Below, piece by piece: positions 12,546-19,488 of a stretch of 58,533 bases of DNA. Source of the stretch: Methylobacterium sp. GTDB lineage: Bacteria; Pseudomonadota; Alphaproteobacteria; Rhizobiales; Beijerinckiaceae. A program made the translations under genes and the position numbers. The DNA is taken from contig NZ_JAQGKL010000163.1 in NCBI RefSeq assembly GCF_028290105.1, forward strand, positions 1-58,533. Direction: 5' to 3'. Within the stretch, counting starts at the first letter, position 1. Each line of letters starts with the position of its first letter. The notes below the pieces were generated by a model that saw only the letters and a program-made list of their open reading frames with translations, had not been told where the DNA came from and searched no databases.

Positions 12546-12636
12546 GGGGAACGATTCTTTCGCCGGAAAGCACGGGACGGCGTCCCCGCGTCAGGGCTCC
12601 GCAGGGGAGACCGGACCGCCGGGCACGCGGGCAGCG

Positions 12637-13110
12637 TCAGGCGTGGAATCGTGGGGGTTCGGGCAGGGCTTCCGGAACGACGTCGGTCCGGGCGGGGAGG
12701 GCGCGCGCCAGGGCCCGCTCGCTGGCACCGCGCGGTCCGGCCGCGTCGGCACTGTCCGGAGCGAGGCCGGCGCCGGTGCAGCACGAGCCGGGGCTGCGGC
12801 ACCCGGCATTGCAGCAGGTGCCGTCGCACGGGCCGGCGCTCAGCGCCCGGATGGGGGCGGCCGCCAGCACGACGATCGTCCGAACCGCGATGGCGGGGAC
12901 GACGATCCGCGTCTCGAAAGCGGCCGAGGCGAGAACGGCGGAGGAGAGACTTGCGACGGGGAGGGCGGTCGGCCCGGGCTCCGCCGTGGCGACACCCGCC
13001 GGGGTATGCGGATGGCCGGCATGCGCCCGCGCATCGGACGGCATGACGCCGACGGCGATCAGAACGATCACCGCCACGAGCCAGAGTGCCATGTGCCGGA
13101 CGCAAGTCAT
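12637..13110 (-). CDS. Small Cys-rich secreted protein, first gene of the metal-efflux run
   Basis: A 157-residue protein that I do not assign to a named family. It has a basic N-terminus and a hydrophobic export segment (about 7-24, MALWLVAVIVLIAVG) followed by DARAHAGHPHTP, a possible His-type metal site. A second hydrophobic stretch lies at about 66-90, then a Cys cluster with six cysteines at 95-111 (CDGTCC, GCRSPGSCC). The tail is Ala/Arg/Pro-rich. Cys and His clusters, a membrane or periplasmic location, and a position 91 bp before the CusB-like gene all point to metal binding or sensing. Another start is possible at 13092. Function is inference from context. Confidence 0.65.
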   Translation of the reverse strand: MTCVRHMALWLVAVIVLIAVGVMPSDARAHAGHPHTPAGVATAEPGPTALPVASLSSAVLASAAFETRIVVPAIAVRTIVVLAAAPIRALSAGPCDGTCCNAGCRSPGSCCTGAGLAPDSADAAGPRGASERALARALPARTDVVPEALPEPPRFHA

Positions 13111-13156
13111 GTCGGGTGCAATCCTAGCACGAGGCCGGCGGGCGCGACAGATCCGT

Positions 13157-13246
13157 TTTTCTTGGGTCAGCGGGTTTCCTTGGGTCAGCGGGCTTTCTTG
13201 GGTCAGCGGGCTTTCTTGGCTTGGCGGGTTTCCTTGGTTAAGCGGG
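13157..13246. repeat. Five-copy 18-bp tandem repeat upstream of cobF
   Basis: Five adjacent copies of an 18-bp unit close to TTTCTTGGGTCAGCGGG. Copies 1-3 are nearly identical; copies 4 and 5 have diverged (CTTGGCTTGGCGGG and CTTGGTTAAGCGGG). The array fills the divergent intergenic space between the Cys-rich gene and cobF, ending 44 bp before the cobF start. It is a minisatellite and has no spacers, so it is not a CRISPR array. Copy number probably varies between strains. Confidence 0.9.
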
Positions 13247-13290
13247 CGGCGCGGGATTTTCCCTCGGGGGAGCGTTGAGGACGGCGCGCG

Positions 13291-14052
13291 ATGAGAACAC
13301 TCCTGGTGATCGGGATCGGCACCGGCAACCCCGAGCACGTGACGATTCAGGCCGTCCGCGCCCTCAACACCGTCGACGTGGTCTTCGCCCTCGACAAGGG
13401 CCGGGAGAAGGCCGACCTCGTGGAACTGCGCCGTGAGATCTGCGCCCGCTACCTCACCGAGCGCCCCTATCGCTTCGTGGAGGCGCAGGACCCCGAGCGG
13501 GACCGGAACCCGGCCGATTACGGGGCCACCGTGGAAGCCTGGCACGCGGCGCGCGCCGCCCTCTACGAGACGATGATCGAAGGCGAACTCGGGGAGGCTG
13601 GAACCGGCGCCATCCTGGTCTGGGGCGACCCCTCCCTCTACGACAGCACGCTGCGGATCCTCGAGCGCATCCTGGCGCGCGGGCGCCTGGCCCTGGCGGT
13701 CCGCGTCATCCCGGGCATCACCAGCGTCCAGGCGCTCGCGGCGGGCCACCGCATCCCCCTCAACCGCATCGGCGGGCCGATTCACATCACCACGGGGCGG
13801 CAGGTCGCCGAGGGTCTGCCGGCCGGCACCGACACCACCGTGGTGATGCTCGACGGCCATCCGCGCTTCGACCACCTCGACCCCGACCTGACGATCTACT
13901 GGGGCGCCTATCTCGGCACCGCCGACGAGATCCTGGTCGCGGGCCGCCTCGGCACCGTCGCGGCCGAGATCCTCGACGTCCGCGCCGCCGCCCGGGCCCG
14001 CCACGGCTGGATCATGGACACCTACCTCCTGCGGGCGCCGGACCCGGCTTGA
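13291..14052 (+). CDS. cobF: Precorrin-6A synthase (deacetylating)
   Basis: A 253-residue SAM-dependent methyltransferase of the aerobic cobalamin pathway: CobF methylates precorrin-5 at C-1 and releases the C-20 acetyl group. The N-terminal LLVIGIGTGNPEHVTIQA is the CobF glycine-rich start, LVWGDPSLYDS is the core methyltransferase motif, and VIPGITSVQALAA is the second SAM-site motif. Length matches the family (about 250). It stands alone here; other cob genes are not in the window. The ATG is just downstream of an 18-bp tandem repeat that may carry its promoter. No cobalamin riboswitch was recognised in the 180-bp upstream region. Confidence 0.93.
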   Translation: MRTLLVIGIGTGNPEHVTIQAVRALNTVDVVFALDKGREKADLVELRREICARYLTERPYRFVEAQDPERDRNPADYGATVEAWHAARAALYETMIEGELGEAGTGAILVWGDPSLYDSTLRILERILARGRLALAVRVIPGITSVQALAAGHRIPLNRIGGPIHITTGRQVAEGLPAGTDTTVVMLDGHPRFDHLDPDLTIYWGAYLGTADEILVAGRLGTVAAEILDVRAAARARHGWIMDTYLLRAPDPA

Positions 14053-14296
14053 GGTTGCCTGCGGCATAGTCGACAGGCTGCGGGAAGAAACGACCGCTGC
14101 CAGGCCCCCTCGACAGGCCATTGTCCCCCGGGGCGACGGCATCGCGCCGATAAAGGTCTCTTTCCTCAAATCCCGAGGCCCACCTCGACTGTGCGGTGAC
14201 TGACGGGGTGTTTGCGCGGGACTTCGCCACGCCAATACTCGGCCGCTCTTGGCGCCGCGACACTTGTCGGGGGCGCCGGACCGGGAGGGCTGGTGC

Positions 14297-15544
14297 ATGG
14301 CGGCGGATGGGGTTCGGGCGCGCGGGTTCGGTGGCGGGCTTCGGGCGTGGGGGCTCTGCATGGGCCTCCTGGCGGGGGCGGCCTGCGCCGCCCTGACGGC
14401 CTCCGGCACCAGCCCCGGCGCCCTCTCCCGGACCCTGTCGCTGCGCCTGGAGGATCGGTTCCGGACCCGCCCGCCCGCGCCCGAGGCCCGCATCACGCTG
14501 GGACCGCACGGGCGCGACGTCCGGCTCGCGGGCGAGATCGGGGAGGGGACGGCCGCGCGCCTGGCCGTGCTGCTCGCCGCCCATCCGGAGGTGGCGCGCA
14601 TCCACCTCACCAGCGAGGGCGGCCTCGTGGAGGAGGCGACGGCGATCGGCGACCTCGTCGCCGCCCGGGGGCTTGCCACCTACGTCCCCGATTACTGCGT
14701 CTCGGCCTGCACCCTCGCCTTCGTGCGGGGCTCCGCCCGCTACCTCGTGACGAACGGGCGCCTCGGCTTCCACGCGCCCTACGATCCGGGCCTGTTCGGG
14801 CAGGTGGTGCAGGCGGACGCCGCGCCCGAGCGGGCCGCCTACGTGGCGGCGGGCGTCGACCCGGCCTTCGCCGACGAGGCCCTCGGCGTCGCCTCCGACG
14901 ACCTCTGGATTCCGGACGCCGCCCGGCTGATCGAGGCCCGCGTCGTCACCGAGGGCGTCGAGACCGACCGCTTCCCCGATTCCACCCTCGACGACGACCC
15001 GAGCCCGGCCGGCGCCCGGGCGGCGATCCTGCGCGCGCTGCCGCTTCTGGAGGCGCTCTCCGGGCGCGACGACATCCTGACCGCGATGGCCGCCCGCTAC
15101 CTCGACGATTACCGGGCCGGGCTCACCGAGTTCGAGGCCCTCGACCGCCTGCGCGCCCGCGCCCAGGCGGACATCGCCCGGGTCCTGCGCGGCGCCGACG
15201 ACGCGACCTGGGTGGAGATCGGCCGCCTGCTCCTGCGGGCCATGCGCCAGGCGGAGCCCGAGACCTGCCTCGCCATCGGCGGGGAGGGCGATCTGCTGCT
15301 GGCGCATGACATGTTGCAGCCGCCCGCGCAGGATGATGCAGCCCGGGTGCTGCTCGCCCGGGCAGCCGGGCAGGGCTCCGACGCCGACCCGCCCGCGCGC
15401 TCGGGTCAGGCCCCGCGCGACTGCGCCGGGCTGATCGCCGCCTACGTTCGGGCCCTGGCCCGGCCCGGCTCGGGGGCGTCCCTGCGGGCTCTCGCCCGGA
15501 CGCGGATCCGCCCCGCCCAGGAGGCCAGCGCCCTGCCCCGCTGA
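14297..15544 (+). CDS. Secreted or membrane-anchored Clp-protease-like protein (COG3904 type)
   Basis: A 415-residue protein with an N-terminal membrane anchor (about 15-34) and a ClpP/crotonase-like fold. The region IHLTSEGGLVEEATAIGDL followed by YCVSACTLAFVRG (Ser136 flanked by Cys134 and Cys138) and GRLGFHAPYD is characteristic of the COG3904 group of predicted periplasmic proteins related to Clp proteases. Ser136 is the expected nucleophile and His159 a plausible partner; activity is not proven for the group. The ATG at 14297 has GGGAGGG 9-10 nt upstream. The C-terminal 150 residues are a helical, Arg/Ala-rich region of unknown role. It converges on the PAS gene with a 7-bp gap. Confidence 0.75.
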   Translation: MAADGVRARGFGGGLRAWGLCMGLLAGAACAALTASGTSPGALSRTLSLRLEDRFRTRPPAPEARITLGPHGRDVRLAGEIGEGTAARLAVLLAAHPEVARIHLTSEGGLVEEATAIGDLVAARGLATYVPDYCVSACTLAFVRGSARYLVTNGRLGFHAPYDPGLFGQVVQADAAPERAAYVAAGVDPAFADEALGVASDDLWIPDAARLIEARVVTEGVETDRFPDSTLDDDPSPAGARAAILRALPLLEALSGRDDILTAMAARYLDDYRAGLTEFEALDRLRARAQADIARVLRGADDATWVEIGRLLLRAMRQAEPETCLAIGGEGDLLLAHDMLQPPAQDDAARVLLARAAGQGSDADPPARSGQAPRDCAGLIAAYVRALARPGSGASLRALARTRIRPAQEASALPR

Positions 15545-15551
15545 GGGCGGA

Positions 15552-16175
15552 TCAATGCCGCTGCCCCTCCGGCCCGGCCCGGAGGTGGCGCGCCAGTTCG
15601 AGCCCGATCTCCAGCATGAGACGGTCGAGGATCCGGGTCAGCCCGGGGCGTTCGAGGTCGTCGGCGAGGCCCCGCAGGGCGATGGCGTGCTCGGCCATCC
15701 GGTTCACGATGTCCTGGTCCCGGGGCGCGTGCCCCCGGTCCTCTGTGAGATCGAGGACGATGCCCCGCGCCCGCGACGGCCGGCCTGCGGCGTCGCGCTC
15801 GACGCGCCCGCGCAGGTCCATCCAGCGCAGGTCCCGCCAGCGCGGGGAGGGGGCGGTGCGGAAGGCCACGGCGAAGGCCCCACCCCGCGCGAGGGCCGCA
15901 TGCAGCGCGTTCTCGACGCGGGCCCGGTCCTCCCCGTGAATGGCGGCGAGGAGGGCGGCCAGGGGCACGCCGCGCGCGCCCTCCTCCGGCTGGAGCCCCA
16001 GCGCCAGGGCCAGGGGCACCGAGACGGCCAGGCAATCCGCCCCGATGTCGTGCAGCCAGGCCCCGACGACGCCCGAGGCGGCCAGGGCCGCATGCAGGCC
16101 GCCCGGGCCCTCGCCGTCATCCGGATCGAGGGACGCGGGGTGCGTCAGGGACGTCCGCGATGGCATCCTGAACAT
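15552..16175 (-). CDS. PAS domain protein
   Basis: A 207-residue soluble protein. Residues about 28-145 form a PAS_3-like sensory domain: GVVGAWLHDIGADCLAVS at the start and RWRDLRWMDLRGRVERDAAGR before the closing GIVLDLTED, which corresponds to a PAC motif. The remaining 60 residues are a helical segment (NRMAEHAIALRGLADDLERPG) that resembles a dimerisation helix lacking a kinase His box. It could bind a small ligand and signal through a partner. Start could also be the second ATG at 16163. It is transcribed away from the parA gene, so their promoters share the 324-bp region between them. Confidence 0.7.
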   Translation of the reverse strand: MFRMPSRTSLTHPASLDPDDGEGPGGLHAALAASGVVGAWLHDIGADCLAVSVPLALALGLQPEEGARGVPLAALLAAIHGEDRARVENALHAALARGGAFAVAFRTAPSPRWRDLRWMDLRGRVERDAAGRPSRARGIVLDLTEDRGHAPRDQDIVNRMAEHAIALRGLADDLERPGLTRILDRLMLEIGLELARHLRAGPEGQRH

Positions 16176-16499
16176 ACCTGACTATGACCTGAGGTTGGGT
16201 GGTCGTGCAGACGAGATCGGCTTCGCACCAGCAGTACCGTAGGCAGAGTCGTGGGATTCGGAAAGAGACCCCGACCCGTCAGCCACTAGAAAATCAACCT
16301 GAGATTGATTGAGAGGGACCGCGCGCTGCGGACAGGCTTAACCGTTGGTTAACCATGATCGGCGACATCCGGGATCGCAGCATCCTTGGGTCACAGGACG
16401 GGGGCCATCGACCGTCCCCGCCTCCGATCCGGGCCTGCCGGACCTGTCCGCCGCACAGCCACCACCCGGATTCGTCGACGTTCGCGAAGGGATGCCAAG
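16176..16499. other. Divergent regulatory region between the PAS gene and parA
   Basis: No gene is supported in these 324 bp. It is AT-richer than its surroundings and holds short sequence signals: ACCTGAGGTTG at 16187-16197 and ACCTGAGATTG at 16297-16307 (10 of 11 identical), the inverted repeat AATCAA-N7-TTGATT at 16292-16310, three GANTC sites (16246, 16255, 16468), and a CtrA-type box listed separately. Confidence 0.6.
16338..16352 (+). promoter_or_regulatory. Perfect CtrA-type box, TTAA-N7-TTAA
   Basis: TTAACCGTTGGTTAACC contains TTAA, seven bases, then TTAA followed by CC, which matches the full binding consensus of the alphaproteobacterial cell-cycle regulator CtrA. It lies 147 bp before the parA start codon and 162 bp from the PAS gene start. 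TTAA is rare in this GC-rich DNA, so two copies at the exact spacing are unlikely by chance, but binding is an inference. Confidence 0.55.
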
Positions 16500-17138
16500 A
16501 TGAAAGCCATCACGTTCGTCACCCAGAAGGGGGGCAGCGGCAAGAGCACGCTCTGCATCTCGCTGGCGGTCGCCGCCCAGGAGCGCGGGCTCTCGGTCTG
16601 CATCCTCGAGATGGACCGTCAGGCCACCATCAGCGACTGGCTCGACCACCGCAGCGCCGAGGGCCCGGAGGTCGCGCAGATCGACGCGACGCAGATCGAG
16701 GGCGTCATGGCCCAGTTGCGCGAGTCGGCCTACGACTACGTCTTCATCGATACGCCCGGGGTCGATTCCGCCGGCACCCTCTCGGCGATCCGCGCCGCCG
16801 ATCTCTGCATCATCCCGTGCCGCCCGACGCCCGCGGATCTGCGCGCCTTCAAGCCGACGCTGGCGGCGATCTACCGGCTGGAGAAGAAGTTCGCCTTCGT
16901 GCTGAACCAGACGCCGCCGCGCTCCTACCGCATCCGCGACGCCGCCGACGGTCTGGCCGTGCTCGGCATCCTGCCCGACGTCAACATCGTCGCCCGCACC
17001 GACCACCAGGACGCCATCGGTGTCGGCCAGGGGGTCACCGAGTTCAACCCAAAGGGCCAAGCCGCCCAGGAGGTGCGCAAGCTCTGGGGCTGGATCGAGA
17101 AGCGCATGCAGGTGAGCAAGCATGCCAAAGCCGCCTAA
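16500..17138 (+). CDS. ParA/MinD-family ATPase (chromosomal)
   Basis: A 212-residue ParA-type ATPase with a deviant Walker A motif KGGSGKST at residues 10-17, a Walker B region YVFIDTPGVDS, and the C-terminal portion DVNIVARTDHQDAIGVGQGV typical of small ParA proteins that lack an N-terminal DNA-binding domain. Such proteins form ATP-dependent gradients or filaments that position DNA or protein clusters. No plasmid replication gene is nearby, so this is a chromosomal ParA. The ATG at 16500 begins directly at the fold (MKAITFVTQ); a longer frame to 16386 has no conserved extension. It overlaps the next gene by 17 bp. It may instead position a chemoreceptor, polar or carboxysome-like cargo. Confidence 0.9.
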   Translation: MKAITFVTQKGGSGKSTLCISLAVAAQERGLSVCILEMDRQATISDWLDHRSAEGPEVAQIDATQIEGVMAQLRESAYDYVFIDTPGVDSAGTLSAIRAADLCIIPCRPTPADLRAFKPTLAAIYRLEKKFAFVLNQTPPRSYRIRDAADGLAVLGILPDVNIVARTDHQDAIGVGQGVTEFNPKGQAAQEVRKLWGWIEKRMQVSKHAKAA

Positions 17139-17472
17139 GCTCAGTCTCGCCTCCATCGTGGCCGCGTCGGCACCGCCGGCCAAGTCTTTGCAGAACGCCA
17201 AGTCTCAGCCGACCGCCAAGCCTCAGCAAACAGCAGAGATCGTCCAGCTGGATACCGGTGCCGCCCCGCCCCGGCGCACCAATGCCACCCTCAAGGAACG
17301 CGCCCGGCAGATGTCGGTCTACCTCGAGCCGCCGGTCTACGATCAGCTGCGCGACATCGCCCATGCCGAGCGCGCCAAGATGCACGGCCTGATGCTGGAG
17401 GCCCTCGACCTGCTGTTCAAGCAGCGCGGGGCCCAGTCGATCGACCAGCTCAACGAGCCGGGCGGGCGCTGA
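17122..17472 (+). CDS. Ribbon-helix-helix protein paired with ParA
   Basis: A 116-residue protein. The first 55 residues are low-complexity and rich in Ala, Lys, Gln and Ser (for example AKSLQNAKSQPTAKPQQ), probably disordered and able to stimulate a ParA ATPase. Residues about 62-105 (ARQMSVYLEPPVYDQLRDI, then KMHGLMLEALDLLFKQRG) fit a ribbon-helix-helix DNA-binding fold. Its start lies inside the parA gene, so the two are co-translated. By analogy with small ParA/RHH plasmid systems it would be the DNA-binding adaptor and perhaps an autorepressor of the upstream repeats. That role is inferred. Confidence 0.7.
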   Translation: MPKPPKLSLASIVAASAPPAKSLQNAKSQPTAKPQQTAEIVQLDTGAAPPRRTNATLKERARQMSVYLEPPVYDQLRDIAHAERAKMHGLMLEALDLLFKQRGAQSIDQLNEPGGR

Positions 17473-17504
17473 CACTCGGACGCAGGATCGGGTTACGAAA
17501 GAAG

Positions 17505-17530
17505 AACCCCGGCAACGTGTTGCCAGGGTT
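17505..17530 (+). terminator. Hairpin after the parA/RHH pair
   Basis: AACCC-C-GGCAAC, loop GT, GTTGCC-A-GGGTT: an 11-bp stem with one C/A mismatch, 32 bp after the RHH stop codon. A clear T-run is missing (CCTGGATGTTTCC follows). It is the likely 3' end of the parA transcript. Confidence 0.55.
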
Positions 17531-17870
17531 CCTGGATGTTTCCTGTGAGGCGGAGTCGGACGTTTTTCATACGATCCGGGATGGGCGGAGCGGCCGAGGC
17601 CCGATCGAAGTTTATCCTGTGCCTTGAGGTGTTTGCCCGCATAGCCTGACACGCGACATTCGCCCCGGGCCGCCCCTTCCTCCGATACGAACGTCGAGCC
17701 CGCTATCGGCGTTGTTCAGCCTTCCTTTACGCCGTTGGGACAATCTTCGCGTCTCGGATGGGGCGCACGGCGCGTCCGCCGAGGGTCCGGCCGGTCCTGC
17801 TCTTGCCCGCCGGCGGGCCGATCCAGCGTGTTGTGCGTATCGGGGCGAGGGCTTGGGGCGGATCATCGCG
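17531..17870. other. Intergenic region upstream of rlpA
   Basis: About 340 bp with no supported gene. Open frames reach into it on both strands but lack conserved sequence and are continuations of rlpA frames. It presumably holds the rlpA promoter, which I could not pin down. Confidence 0.5.
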
Positions 17871-19343
17871 ATGGCGCGTACGACGAAGGCCGGACATCCG
17901 GGCCCGGCCCCGCTTCCGCTCTGGCGGCTGCTGGCCGTCTCGGCCGTGGCGCTCACCACCGCCAACTGCGCGCAGAACACCCAGAAATTCGCCGCCGGTT
18001 CCCCGAGTGGTTCGAGCCGCGACTCGAAATACGGCGTCAAGGCGAGCCCGCGCCTCTACGAGGAGGGGGATGTCATCCCGAAGGGCGGCGGACGCCGCTT
18101 CTCCGGCAAGCCCTACGTGGTGGCCGGGCGCACCTACGTGCCGCGCGAGGACGCCAAGGGCTATGTCCGCGAGGGCCTGGCCTCCTGGTACGGCTCCGCC
18201 TTCCACGGTCGCATGACCGCCAATGGCGAGGTCTTCGACCGCCACTCGATCGCCGCCGCGCACCCGACCCTGCCGCTGCCGAGCTATGCCCGCGTCACCA
18301 ACCTCGCCAACGGGCACTCGATGATCGTGCGGGTGAACGATCGCGGCCCCTATCACGCCAACCGCGTGATGGACGTCTCCGAGGAGGTGGCCGAGGCCCT
18401 GGAATTCCGCCGCAGCGGCACCGCGCGGGTCCGCGTCGAGTATGCCGGCAAGGCCTCCACCGCCGGCAGCGACGACCGCAAGCTGCTCGCCACCCTGCGG
18501 ACCGACGGCCAGCCCGCGGCCATCCGTGGCCAGGCGCCGGTGATGCTGGCCGATCTCGGCCCCGACGCGCCGCAGGTGTCCTCCGAGCGCCTCGCTCGCG
18601 CCAGCCGCCCGGCCCTCGCCTTCAGGCAAGCCGGTGAGAGCGAGGTCGGCGAGGAGACCGTGGCGGCCATCGGCGAGGCGCCCGAGGCCACCCCGCGCCC
18701 CGTCCGGCCCGCCCCGGTTCTGGTGGCGAGCGCCGCCACCCTCGCCGTTCCGGCCGCCCTGCAGCCGACGGCCGTGCGCGCGGAGGCGTTCCGGCCCGTG
18801 CGGCACAGCCCGTCCGAGAACCCGCCGGCCATGGCGCAGGCCGCACCCCGCGCGACCCCCCTCAGTCTCACGCCACCGCCCCTGCGGCTCGCCGGCGCCC
18901 GGCCGGACCCGGCCCGTTCGGAGGCCGGCGCGGGCCGGTTCGCCGCCGCACCCGCATCGCTCAAGGCGATGCAGCCGGTGAGGGCCGTGGCCGGGACGGA
19001 AATCCGGCCCCCGGCAGGCGTCCGGCTTGCAGCCGCGAGCCCGATGGTTCCGGCCCGCGCGGCCGCGCCGTCGCATGCCGCCGCCACCCCTCCCGCGCCT
19101 CGGCTCCCCGGCAAGGCCACGGCCGGGCCCGCGCCGAAGGCGATGCTGGCCCGTCTGGCTTCGGATGCCGCCGCGCCAAGCGTCAGTGGTGCCAAGGGCA
19201 TGGCGACGCGGGTCGCCGTCGCCGCCAAGGCACCTGTCAACGTCAAGCCATCCGTCACCGCCAAGGCCGCCATCACCACCACGCCGACCCAGGTCGCGAA
19301 GGCCGGCGCGCGGTCGCGCGCCCAGTTCGCCGAGGTGCGCTGA
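17871..19343 (+). CDS. rlpA: RlpA-like septal ring lytic transglycosylase, long form
   Basis: A 490-residue envelope protein. After an N-terminal hydrophobic segment (about 16-32, LWRLLAVSAVALTTANC) comes a double-psi beta-barrel RlpA domain with GLASWYGSAFHGRMTANGE, HPTLPLPSYARVTNLANG and VRVNDRGPY followed by RVMDVS. RlpA cleaves glycan strands lacking stem peptides at the septum. TANC could be a lipobox, but Asn before Cys is unusual, so lipid attachment is uncertain. The last 260 residues are Ala/Pro-rich and no SPOR domain is visible, unlike E. coli RlpA. Start at 17871 gives the signal peptide; the frame extends upstream to 17712 without conserved residues. It precedes the D-Ala-D-Ala carboxypeptidase gene, which fits a peptidoglycan role. 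Confidence 0.85.
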   Translation: MARTTKAGHPGPAPLPLWRLLAVSAVALTTANCAQNTQKFAAGSPSGSSRDSKYGVKASPRLYEEGDVIPKGGGRRFSGKPYVVAGRTYVPREDAKGYVREGLASWYGSAFHGRMTANGEVFDRHSIAAAHPTLPLPSYARVTNLANGHSMIVRVNDRGPYHANRVMDVSEEVAEALEFRRSGTARVRVEYAGKASTAGSDDRKLLATLRTDGQPAAIRGQAPVMLADLGPDAPQVSSERLARASRPALAFRQAGESEVGEETVAAIGEAPEATPRPVRPAPVLVASAATLAVPAALQPTAVRAEAFRPVRHSPSENPPAMAQAAPRATPLSLTPPPLRLAGARPDPARSEAGAGRFAAAPASLKAMQPVRAVAGTEIRPPAGVRLAAASPMVPARAAAPSHAAATPPAPRLPGKATAGPAPKAMLARLASDAAAPSVSGAKGMATRVAVAAKAPVNVKPSVTAKAAITTTPTQVAKAGARSRAQFAEVR

Positions 19344-19488
19344 GGCTCGCAGCGTCGTCCCGTCGAATCCGGACACGCGTCGTCGCGGGACGGGGATCGC
19401 ACACGACTTTGCGTTCGATCTCGGCGGCAAATGCCTGTAACGTCACGCTTGATCGTGGGGGCGATGACGGGACCGCGTGAGGCAGGGA

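Noticed and set aside
13157-13246. CRISPR array
   Set aside because: The 18-bp units are directly adjacent with no unique spacers, and no cas gene is nearby.
13111-13290. Cobalamin riboswitch before cobF
   Set aside because: No B12-box-like conserved core is visible and the space is taken up by the tandem repeat.
16500-17472. Integrated plasmid partition locus
   Set aside because: No repABC, replication, mobilisation or integrase gene and no change in base use in the flanks; a chromosomal ParA is simpler.
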